Below are positions 57,246 to 64,000 of a stretch of DNA of 64,000 bases, piece by piece. Below the pieces are notes generated by a model that was not told where the DNA came from, did not search any database, and was given only the letters and a program-made list of their open reading frames with translations. The stretch's first letter is position 1. Every line of letters starts with the position of its first letter. The position numbers and the translations under genes were made by a program. Source of the stretch: Desulfuromonas sp. (GTDB lineage: Bacteria > Desulfobacterota > Desulfuromonadia > Desulfuromonadales > Geothermobacteraceae); assembly GCA_002868905.1 (NCBI GenBank), contig PKUA01000009.1, forward strand, positions 25,894-89,893, read 5' to 3'.

Positions 57246-57692
57246 ATGTTCGGTATCGGTTTCCCGGAACTGCTGTTAATTCTCGCCATCGCCCTGATCT
57301 TCATCGGGCCGAAAAAGCTCCCTGAAATTGCCAAAGCGCTCGGCCGGGGCTTCGCCGAATTCAAACGGGCCACAGACGATTTCAAGCAGAGCCTCAATGA
57401 AGAGACGCAGATCAGCCAGATCCGCGATCAGATTCTCGAAGGGGGAAAGATCCACCCGCCCGGCAGCAAGACCCAACAGGCGGAAAAAGGGGCCGACATC
57501 TACCCCGAAGAGATCGACCTGCCGGGGGTCAATCCGAACCGCGGCGATCAACCCCTCGGCCCACGCGCGAACGCCGAACGTCCCACTGAAAACGGCGAGA
57601 AAACGGATGAGCCGTTGACGGAAAAGACCGACAAATCTACCGAGATTGCTGATAGCGAACCGGAAGTGCCCGAGGAGAAACCGCATGGCTGA
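57246..57692 (+). CDS. tatB: TatB-type twin-arginine translocase subunit
   Basis: A 148-residue protein with the TatA/B pattern: N-terminal membrane helix (GFPELLLILAIALIFIGP), hinge glycine-proline, and amphipathic helix (KKLPEIAKALGRGFAEFK). The FPEL and GPKKLPE features favour TatB over TatA. The acidic/disordered C-terminal half includes many Glu and Pro. With TatC it forms the receptor for folded, twin-arginine substrates. It overlaps tatC by 8 bp. No tatA gene is visible in the window. Confidence 0.88.
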   Translation: MFGIGFPELLLILAIALIFIGPKKLPEIAKALGRGFAEFKRATDDFKQSLNEETQISQIRDQILEGGKIHPPGSKTQQAEKGADIYPEEIDLPGVNPNRGDQPLGPRANAERPTENGEKTDEPLTEKTDKSTEIADSEPEVPEEKPHG

Positions 57693-58443
57693 ACAGGATC
57701 TCCCCTTTACCAGCCACCTCGAGGAACTGCGCAAGCGGCTGATGATCGCCGCCGGCGCTTGGTTCGTGGCGTTCCTCGGCTGTTATGCGGTCGCCGAGAA
57801 GATCTTTGCCTACATCGCCGAGCCGGTTAAGAAAGCCCTGCCGGAAGGGAACACCCTGGTCTTCATCAACGCCACCGAGCCGTTCTTCACCTTCATGAAG
57901 CTCGGGGCTCTGGCCGGTTTCCTGATTGCCATGCCGGTCATCTTCTGGCAGGCCTGGTCGTTCGTCGCGCCCGGTCTCTACAGCAACGAAAAACGCTTCG
58001 TTTTCCCCTTCGTCTTCGTCAGCACCCTCTGCTTCGCATCCGGCACCTTTTTCGGGTTTTTCTTAGTCTTTCCACAGATCTTCACCTTCCTGATCAGCTT
58101 CGGCGGCAGTGAATTCGCCCCGATGCTCTCCATGGCCGGGTACCTCTCCTTCGCCACCAAGCTGCTGCTCGCCTTCGGCATGGTGTTCGAGTTACCGATC
58201 GTCATCTTCTTCCTGGCACGCATGGGAGTGGTCGATCATAAGTGGCTGGCGGCCAAGCGCAAATACGCCCTGGTCGCCGGTTTCATCATCGGCGCCATGC
58301 TGACCCCGCCGGATGTCTTCTCCCAAACCGCCCTCGCCCTGCCGTTTGTCATTCTCTACGAAGTCGGCATCATCGTCGCCCGGTTCTTCGGCAAAAAGCC
58401 TGTGTCCGAGGAAGATGAGGACGAAGCTCCCGACGAAGCGTGA
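57685..58443 (+). CDS. tatC: TatC twin-arginine translocase receptor
   Basis: A 252-residue protein with six membrane helices. The N-terminal SHLEELRKRL motif that binds the twin-arginine signal is present, as is a central FVAPGLYSNEKRF loop and a late TPPDVFSQ motif. The start at 57685 has GAGGAGAAA upstream and overlaps tatB. It exports folded proteins, including redox enzymes. Acidic residues fill the C-terminal tail (SEEDEDEAPDEA). Confidence 0.96.
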   Translation: MAEQDLPFTSHLEELRKRLMIAAGAWFVAFLGCYAVAEKIFAYIAEPVKKALPEGNTLVFINATEPFFTFMKLGALAGFLIAMPVIFWQAWSFVAPGLYSNEKRFVFPFVFVSTLCFASGTFFGFFLVFPQIFTFLISFGGSEFAPMLSMAGYLSFATKLLLAFGMVFELPIVIFFLARMGVVDHKWLAAKRKYALVAGFIIGAMLTPPDVFSQTALALPFVILYEVGIIVARFFGKKPVSEEDEDEAPDEA

Positions 58444-58546
58444 CATCGAGGCGCTTATCCAGGCCTTTCTCCTTGCATTTTCCCCTATGAAATGGTTGTT
58501 TAGGGGGATATTTTACTTTGCCTAAAGCCTGAATCCTTGCATTGAC

Positions 58547-60361
58547 ATGAGTCTCTACCAGCACCTCCAGGAATTGTTGCGCGAAATGGACATCCGCTCC
58601 ATGGGACGCCCCCTGTTGCTCTCCTCGCTGGTCGGAGTCATCGCCGGACTCGGCGCGATCGCCTTCACCGCAGGCGTCCATTGGTGTGACAGCTTTTTTC
58701 TTTCCGGTCTCGCCGGGCTGAACCCGATCGAGCCGGGCCTGCCGATGGAAGACGTCCCGATCCTGACCACCCTCGTTATGGAGCATCGCTGGTTTTTGTT
58801 CCTGATCCCGGTGATCGGCGGGCTGGTCTCCGGATTTCTGGTCTTCAAATTCGCCCCTGAGGCTGAAGGACACGGGACCGACGCGGTCATCGACGCCTAC
58901 CACAACAAGGGGGGGCAGATCCGCAGCCGAGTGCCGCTAATCAAGGGGCTCGCTTCTATCATCACCATCGGCACCGGCGGCTCAGCCGGCAAAGAGGGAC
59001 CGGTCGCCCAGATCGGGGCCGGCTTCGGTGCATTCCTCGGCAGCCGTTTGAAACTCTCGGCTTCAGAGCGGCGCATCCTGCTGCTGGCCGGGATGGCCGG
59101 CGGCATCGGCGCGACCTTTCGCGCTCCGCTCGGCGGCGCCCTGTTCGCGGTCGAGGTCCTCTATCAGGATCCCGAATTCGAGCACGAGGGGCTGATCCCC
59201 TGCATCATCTCTTCGATCGTCGCCTACTCGATCTTCGGCGCCGTCACCGGCTGGCAACCGTTACTGACAACACCGCTGTTTGGCTTCGAGCACCCGAGCG
59301 AGATGTTCTGCTACCTGATCCTCGGTGTCGCCTGCGCCTTCCTCGGCAAGTTCTATGTCTTCGTTTTCTACGGAATTCAAAAACAGTTCCGCAAAATCCC
59401 CCTGGCACCGATGCTCAAGCCGGCCCTGGGCGGCCTGCTGCTCGGCCTGCTGGCGATGCTGGTGCCGCAGGTCCTCGGCTCCGGCTACGGCATGGTCCAG
59501 GCGGCCCTCTACGGCAAAGTGGCGATCTGGATCATGCTGGTGGTCGCCGTGGCGAAAATCATCGCGACCAGCCTCACCATCTCCTCCGGCGGTTCCGGTG
59601 GTGTGTTCGCCCCGTCGTTGGTCATCGGCGGCATGCTCGGCGGTGCCTTCGGCGCCATCGCCAACGGCATGCTCCCAGGCATCGTCATCGATCCGAAAGC
59701 GTATGTCCTGATCGGCATGGCCGGATTTTTTGCCGGGGTCTCCAACACACCGATGGCGACGTTGATCATGGTCTGCGAACTGACCCAGAACTACGCCTTG
59801 CTCGCCCCGCTGATGCTGGTCTGCGTTGTCGCGATGATCGTCTTCCGCCGCAACACAATCTACCACCGCCAGGTTCCCGGCCGCATCGACTCCCCGGCCC
59901 ACCTCGGAGACCTGGTGATCGACGTCCTTGAGGGGATTCGCGTTGCCGACCTGGCCGAGCACGGACGAACGCCGCATACCATCCCGGAGCACAAGAACCT
60001 CTCCGAGATCCTGGAGACCATTGCCGACGCGGAAGGGGCCTACTACCCGGTGGTCGACAAGGACGGCAACATGACCGGGATCTTTTCGGTCAACGACATC
60101 CGGCGTATCCTGGCCGAGGACATCCCCCCGGGACTGATCCTCGCCCGCGACATCGCCAACGCCAACGTCATCACCACCCGCCCGGACGAGACCCTGACCG
60201 AAGTGCTGCGCAAGCTGACCAGCCGTGGGCTGGAGGAGATCCCGGTGCTCGACATCCTCGACCCGCGCAAGGTTCACTTCATGCTCTCGCGCCGCGCCGT
60301 CCTCGCGCGCTATGCCAGCGAAATGGAGCGCCAGAAAGGGCGCCTTGAGGCGGCCGGCTAG
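58547..60361 (+). CDS. ClC-family chloride channel/transporter with C-terminal CBS pair
   Basis: A 604-residue protein. The ClC membrane domain occupies about residues 25-435 and two CBS domains about 450-600 (from VADLAEHG and from LARDIANANVITTRPDETL). The gating Glu is E150 in GKEGPVAQIG, and the filter segment SGGVFAPSLV is intact. The first filter motif usually GSGIP reads GHGTDAV at about 108-114, so the serine that binds the central chloride is replaced. Whether it exchanges chloride or another anion for protons is open. A second conserved Glu is in ALFAVEVL. The next gene starts 7 bp downstream. Confidence 0.88.
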   Translation: MSLYQHLQELLREMDIRSMGRPLLLSSLVGVIAGLGAIAFTAGVHWCDSFFLSGLAGLNPIEPGLPMEDVPILTTLVMEHRWFLFLIPVIGGLVSGFLVFKFAPEAEGHGTDAVIDAYHNKGGQIRSRVPLIKGLASIITIGTGGSAGKEGPVAQIGAGFGAFLGSRLKLSASERRILLLAGMAGGIGATFRAPLGGALFAVEVLYQDPEFEHEGLIPCIISSIVAYSIFGAVTGWQPLLTTPLFGFEHPSEMFCYLILGVACAFLGKFYVFVFYGIQKQFRKIPLAPMLKPALGGLLLGLLAMLVPQVLGSGYGMVQAALYGKVAIWIMLVVAVAKIIATSLTISSGGSGGVFAPSLVIGGMLGGAFGAIANGMLPGIVIDPKAYVLIGMAGFFAGVSNTPMATLIMVCELTQNYALLAPLMLVCVVAMIVFRRNTIYHRQVPGRIDSPAHLGDLVIDVLEGIRVADLAEHGRTPHTIPEHKNLSEILETIADAEGAYYPVVDKDGNMTGIFSVNDIRRILAEDIPPGLILARDIANANVITTRPDETLTEVLRKLTSRGLEEIPVLDILDPRKVHFMLSRRAVLARYASEMERQKGRLEAAG

Positions 60362-60368
60362 CAGGCCG

Positions 60369-60812
60369 ATGGAGCATCCGCGTCACATCATCGTCGCCAG
60401 CTGCCTGGTGCGGAACCAAAAGGGTGAGATCCTGCTGGTCCGGCACCATCGTCGTGGTTGGGAACTGCCGCAGGGGAGAATAGAGGAGGGGGAAGAGCTG
60501 CTGGCCGGGCTGCATCGGGAGGTGCGGGAAGAGACCGGTGTGTCCATTGCGACACCCGAACTGGCTGCCATCTGGTCGAAGTGTTCGCCGCCGACCGCCC
60601 TGATTTTCGGCTTTATCGCCGACTACCTCTCCGGGGAGATCACTGCAAGCGCTGAGACGCCGGATGTCGCCTGGTGCCGGCCCGACACCGCCGCGGCCCG
60701 CATCGAGCATCCCATCAATCGGGACCGGTTGCAGGAGCTGCTCGACCATTCTGGCCCGCTCCGCTACCTGAGCTACACCACCGGGCCGTATCGTCTCACC
60801 AGAAATTATTAA
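60369..60812 (+). CDS. NUDIX hydrolase
   Basis: A 147-residue NUDIX protein. The NUDIX box G-x5-E-x7-R-E-x2-E-E-x-G is exact in the segment from GRIEEGEE to REVREETGV, following ELPQG. The W-E-L-P-Q-G start recalls RNA 5'-pyrophosphohydrolases and dinucleoside polyphosphate hydrolases, but the specific substrate cannot be told. The start at 60369 lies 7 bp after the ClC stop; a longer frame would overlap the ClC coding region. It converges with the aldo/keto reductase gene, stop to stop 3 bp apart. Confidence 0.88.
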   Translation: MEHPRHIIVASCLVRNQKGEILLVRHHRRGWELPQGRIEEGEELLAGLHREVREETGVSIATPELAAIWSKCSPPTALIFGFIADYLSGEITASAETPDVAWCRPDTAAARIEHPINRDRLQELLDHSGPLRYLSYTTGPYRLTRNY

Positions 60813-60815
60813 GCG

Positions 60816-61772
60816 TCAGACCACCCGGATCATGAACTCCGGGCAGGCGGCACCGCAGTAACCACAGAGGATGCAGTTCTCCTCGTCGACCTTCGCCTTC
60901 CCCTCCACCAGCTGCAAAGCGTCATTGGTGCAGGCCGGAACACAGGCGCCGCACCCCTTGCAGAACTGTTCCATGATGACCAGCTTCCGTCGACGCTGCT
61001 CCAGCTTGTGCCAGGCCTCCTCGTCCTCGCCGGATGCGGTCAGCAGGGCGAGGTTGGCATCGATCTCGGCAGTGCCGGTCATACCGAGGGCGAGGGCATC
61101 GACCCCGGGCAGCCCCGCCACGTAGCGGATATGCTCCCGGGCCTTGTCGATCAGGTTGCCGCCGGCCAGCGCCTTCATGGCGTAGATCCCCTTGCCGGCC
61201 TGACTCGCCGCAGCAATCGCCGTGGCCATCTCATCAGCGCTGCCGTCGATAATCCCCATCCCCTGCCGATTGATCAGTGGGTGGATCACCTCGACGTCCG
61301 GTTGTTCAGCCGCCTGGTAGACGGCGCAGACGTAGTGGGTCGACAGGCCGAGTTGGGCAATTTTCCCCTCGTCCCGCATCTTCAGCAGCTCGGCGAACAC
61401 CTCGCTCCGCTCGACGAACGGCTGTTGCAGGCGGGCGCCGTGCAGGTGAACGATGTCGAGTCGCTCCCGTCCCATCTCCCGTAGCGCCCGCTCGACATGA
61501 GCACGGGCTGTCGTCGCATCGGCGGCATGGGTCTTGGAAGCGATCAGCACCTCACCGGAAAAACCGGCGATGCCGTGGCGGATATGCTCATAGGTCCCGT
61601 AGAGTTCGGCGGTGTCGAGCAGGTTCACCCCCTGCTCAAGGGCATAGCGGATCAGCTTTCCTCCCTCGGCCGCGCTGAGCCTCGCCTGCAGTGGACCGAG
61701 CGGCAGGGTTCCGTAAACCAGCGGCGATATCTGCAGACCGGTTCGTCCCAGGGGTACTCGGGTCATCGTCAT
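60816..61772 (-). CDS. Aldo/keto reductase with C-terminal two-cluster ferredoxin domain
   Basis: A 318-residue protein. The N-terminal aldo/keto reductase barrel (about residues 1-250) has LLDTAELYGTYEHI with the catalytic Asp/Tyr pair and the DIVHLHG segment. Residues about 265-318 form a bacterial ferredoxin with CKGCGACVPAC and CILCGYCGAAC, two 4Fe-4S motifs. Such fusions suggest electron delivery from ferredoxin rather than NADPH. The substrate is not known. It starts 22 bp downstream of the TPR gene stop, with AAGGAG at its start. Confidence 0.9.
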   Translation of the reverse strand: MTMTRVPLGRTGLQISPLVYGTLPLGPLQARLSAAEGGKLIRYALEQGVNLLDTAELYGTYEHIRHGIAGFSGEVLIASKTHAADATTARAHVERALREMGRERLDIVHLHGARLQQPFVERSEVFAELLKMRDEGKIAQLGLSTHYVCAVYQAAEQPDVEVIHPLINRQGMGIIDGSADEMATAIAAASQAGKGIYAMKALAGGNLIDKAREHIRYVAGLPGVDALALGMTGTAEIDANLALLTASGEDEEAWHKLEQRRRKLVIMEQFCKGCGACVPACTNDALQLVEGKAKVDEENCILCGYCGAACPEFMIRVV

Positions 61773-61794
61773 CTCTCCTTACGCTTGCGCTGTC

Positions 61795-63054
61795 CTAGTC
61801 GCTGTAGCGGGCGAGCCACGCTTCGCCATCCTCGCGCAGCTGCGCCGGGAGTTCCGGATGCTGCAACAACCGTTTCAGGTCCTGCAGCCCCTCCTTTTTC
61901 CAGCCGCGCGCCAGATAGGTCTGGGCCACCCGCATATTCCAGCGCAGGTTATCCGGTTGCTGGCGAATCGCCCCCTTGAAAGCCTCCAGGGCGCGGTCGA
62001 GTTCCTTGTCGTGGCGCAGCCAGAACTCGGCCAGCAGCGGGTGGACATGCCCCCCCCCGCCGCAGCCGCCAACTCCCGGCAGTCGCGCCAGCAACGCTTC
62101 CGCTTCATCCAGACGCTCGGCAGCTTCCAGCAGGTAAGCGCAAAGGACCATGGTGTCGCCGTCCACATCCGGGTGCTGGATCGCCTGCAGCGCCAGCTCC
62201 AGCGCCTGCTGGCTGTTTCCCTCCCCCGCCTCGATTTGCGCCAACCGACCGAAGGTGAAGCCAAGTGTGATTCCGGCCTCCCGCATCGAGGTTAGCCTCT
62301 TTCTGGCCCTTTTCAGGTCACCCTCGTCCCGCAACAGGTCGGCCAGCAGAGCCCAGGCCGGCGCCAGATCCGGCTCGCGCTCAACGGCCTGCTCCAGGGA
62401 CGCGATCGCTTCCCGGTTCCGGTCGAGGCGGGCTTCGGCCCCGCCACGCTCCAGCCAGTAGATGCCGCTCCTGTCTCCGTCCGCCATCCCCTCCCAGGTC
62501 TCCAGAGCCCGATCCTCTTCGCCGCCGTGCGCCAGCAGCAACCCGGAGATGAACTCTTCCGGCATGTTGCGGTAACCCTCGGCAAGCTCTTCCGACAGAC
62601 CGCTCAGCAGCAGCTCCAGCCGGGTCTCATCGTCCGGCAGGTCCATCTCTTCCGGAGCCAGCGGCTTCGCTTGCGGCTGGCAGGTCGAACAATTCGAAGC
62701 AGGCGCCCTGGCGGCAGACTGGCCTCCCTGAGAGCCTGCCTCCAGGGCCTCCTGCGCCTGCTGCCGCAGCTCGTCCGACCCCGCGACCTCCAGGGCGATC
62801 TGATAATGCTCTGCCGCCCGCTCCTCGTCACCCGCGTTGCGGCACGCCTCGGCCTCGGCCAGGTTGTACTTGGCGAGTTCATCGCCGGCCTGCATCCTCA
62901 TCCGGGCAAACTCCTCCCGTTGCTCGCCGGCAAGCTGTTCAGGGTCGATCTCATCGACGTAGCTGATCGCTTCGGCCCAATTTGATTGCTGTACCGCCTT
63001 TCCCATGGCAACCAGGGGATCTTTTTTACCGAAAAGGCTTTTCAAAAATGCCAT
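61795..63054 (-). CDS. TPR-repeat protein with Cys/His clusters
   Basis: A 419-residue soluble protein. Tetratricopeptide-like helix pairs run from about residue 15 to 110 and from about 145 to 410 (for example WAEAISYVDEI, LAPAWALLADLL). Between repeats lies SNCSTCQP near residue 125, and a Cys/His/Gly cluster CGGGGHVHP near residue 330. Those could bind a metal, which is unusual for TPR scaffolds. No signal peptide is present. It is co-directional with the aldo/keto reductase; function unknown beyond a protein-protein interaction scaffold. Confidence 0.7.
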   Translation of the reverse strand: MAFLKSLFGKKDPLVAMGKAVQQSNWAEAISYVDEIDPEQLAGEQREEFARMRMQAGDELAKYNLAEAEACRNAGDEERAAEHYQIALEVAGSDELRQQAQEALEAGSQGGQSAARAPASNCSTCQPQAKPLAPEEMDLPDDETRLELLLSGLSEELAEGYRNMPEEFISGLLLAHGGEEDRALETWEGMADGDRSGIYWLERGGAEARLDRNREAIASLEQAVEREPDLAPAWALLADLLRDEGDLKRARKRLTSMREAGITLGFTFGRLAQIEAGEGNSQQALELALQAIQHPDVDGDTMVLCAYLLEAAERLDEAEALLARLPGVGGCGGGGHVHPLLAEFWLRHDKELDRALEAFKGAIRQQPDNLRWNMRVAQTYLARGWKKEGLQDLKRLLQHPELPAQLREDGEAWLARYSD

Positions 63055-63250
63055 TGCTTAACTCCTGATTTCTTTTTTTGCAGGCAGTTTAGCCTGCCGA
63101 CCGTTTCGTTGCAACGCACCTGTGAAGACCTGGTCATCGAATTGCGTACTAAAAGTCCTAAGGTCATACAAGAATTGCCACTGACATGGACTTGTGAGAA
63201 TTTTTGATAAATTGTCTTAATAGATAGGGGAATGTAGGAATTTGCTGGTA
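63055..63250. other. Upstream region of the TPR gene
   Basis: A 196-bp gap holding a 6-bp inverted repeat GCAGGC/GCCTGC (63080-63085 and 63092-63097) close to the TPR start. A clear promoter was not found. Confidence 0.45.
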
Positions 63251-63604
63251 TTACAGAACCAGGGGGGAAATGGGATGATTCGATGATGTCTTTATGTCTT
63301 CCTCTGCCGGCAGATAGACATCCAGACCTACATACTCCATCAACAGATTCAACGTTACGACATACAGCACTGGGCCAGATTCCAGTACATGCAGGTTATC
63401 CTTCGTCCCTGCTGTGAGCCTGGTGCTCACGCAGTTACGCTCCATCATCAATCCTTGAACAGTAACCGTATTCCTTAGCTCTCTACGAATGTCATGGTTC
63501 TGATAGTCGGGTAAACCTGAGTCATGGTGATGCTCCTTTCTGCGGTTTGAGGTTGGTTGTCGCGATGGCCATCGCAAGCCGAGGAAAAGGCCACATGGCC
63601 TCAA
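63251..63604 (-). CDS. Hypothetical frame of doubtful coding status
   Basis: A 117-codon frame. Its predicted first residues are poor in family signals, and a better ribosome site (AAAGGAG) within the region instead precedes a short 16-codon frame starting at 63525 that stops at 63475. A disrupted small gene, or no gene, is as likely as a real protein. A segment reading LLMEYVGLDVYLPAEED faintly recalls the start of IS110-type transposases but lacks the rest. Confidence 0.25.
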   Translation of the reverse strand: MRPCGLFLGLRWPSRQPTSNRRKEHHHDSGLPDYQNHDIRRELRNTVTVQGLMMERNCVSTRLTAGTKDNLHVLESGPVLYVVTLNLLMEYVGLDVYLPAEEDIKTSSNHPISPLVL

Positions 63605-63856
63605 AGAGCTACCCGGGGTTGCAAATAACTGTGAGGGCTATTCGCTATATTCAAACAGGGCCTGTATCGCGAAAAGCTGAAATGGATTCAGGTGGGAGAT
63701 TAAGCTTTTAGGGGGACTACCAAGAGTTAAGGGCTTACGGTAGGAGCTCTGTCGGTAGGAAGCTTGAGGATCAAGCGAATTGGTCAGCTCTGCTGACAGA
63801 GCAGAGGACGATGGAGTCGTGCCTTATAGATGGAATTACATCAAAACTACATCAAA
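63605..63856. other. Hairpin-rich non-coding segment beside tRNA-Phe
   Basis: A 252-bp stretch with several inverted repeats: 7 bp at 63672-63678/63703-63709, 8 bp at 63746-63753/63795-63802, GCTTGA/TCAAGC at 63762-63776 and GCTCTG/CAGAGC at 63787-63802 (alternative to the 8-bp stem), plus ACGA/TCGT at 63808-63820. A tandem 11-bp repeat (TACATCAAAAC, imperfect first copy) lies near 63836-63858. It has no supported gene. It could be a structured RNA or debris of an element integrated at the tRNA. Confidence 0.4.
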
Positions 63857-63894
63857 ACAAAAAAAAGGGGTTGCCGTCGGTATGGCAACCCCTT
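63857..63894 (-). terminator. Terminator of tRNA-Phe
   Basis: AAGGGGTTGCC (63865-63875) pairs perfectly with 63884-63894. Read leftward, downstream of the tRNA, the stem is followed by a long T-run. Confidence 0.9.
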
Positions 63895-63902
63895 GATATT
63901 TC

Positions 63903-63978
<76 letters not shown>

Positions 63979-64000
63979 AAAGAGACGTCGTTTATAGCGA

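Noticed and set aside
63251..63604. IS110-type transposase fragment from LLMEYVGLDVYL
   Set aside because: Only a few residues resemble the start of such transposases; the catalytic DEDD residues and the rest are absent.

Overview
The window is GC-rich bacterial chromosome packed with operons. Three gene sets point to an anaerobic Desulfobacterota lineage of the Desulfuromonadales/Geobacter type: the futalosine menaquinone pair MqnC/MqnE, the block mfd-ppiC-surA | pdxA-uvrA, and paired DUF507 genes beside an ArsS-like radical SAM enzyme. The lineage is inferred from gene content only; no marker phylogeny was possible.

Layout. 1-2522: end of a TRAP solute receptor, a small membrane protein behind a strong promoter, a SHOCT membrane protein, and a CbpA-type DnaJ co-chaperone behind a sigma32-like promoter. 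2550-5633: divergent zinc-uptake locus zur-znuC-znuB / znuA sharing a perfect 17-bp Zur box. 5704-13505: a secreted orphan, then a leftward run YeeE/YedE transporter, TusA-like carrier, PAS histidine kinase, FetA, FetB, with katG divergent. 13615-17757: DsbA-like oxidoreductase, lspA, ileS. 18082-21379: small ribbon-helix-helix protein and a mutY-RNase D-HhH glycosylase repair operon. 21435-25458: hisC, mqnC, mqnE, a PP0621-like protein, folK. 25543-30272: VOC protein, MTHFR-like protein and rubredoxin facing a split cobalamin methionine synthase. 30473-35568: P2-type cation ATPase and U32 protein. 35857-40453: beta-barrel protein, Ig-like lipoprotein, AT-rich membrane orphan. 40590-42562: groESL with a CIRCE operator. 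42776-46167: ArsS/DUF507/DUF507/lipoprotein operon, radC, PEGA lipoprotein. 46527-57033: uvrA, pdxA, surA, ppiC, mfd, nadA. 57246-60812: tatBC, ClC channel with CBS domains, NUDIX. 60816-63054: ferredoxin-type aldo/keto reductase and TPR protein. 63055-63978: a poorly coding, hairpin-rich stretch and tRNA-Phe(GAA).

The genes are mostly housekeeping: DNA repair, protein folding and export, cofactor synthesis, metal balance. The least ordinary parts are the sulfur/iron/peroxide cluster at 6.3-13.5 kb, the split MetH with neighbouring MTHFR-like protein and rubredoxin at 25.5-30.3 kb, the ArsS-DUF507 operon, the surface barrel/lipoprotein pair, the AT-rich orphan, and the structured segment beside tRNA-Phe. 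No CRISPR array, prophage or intact insertion sequence was seen.
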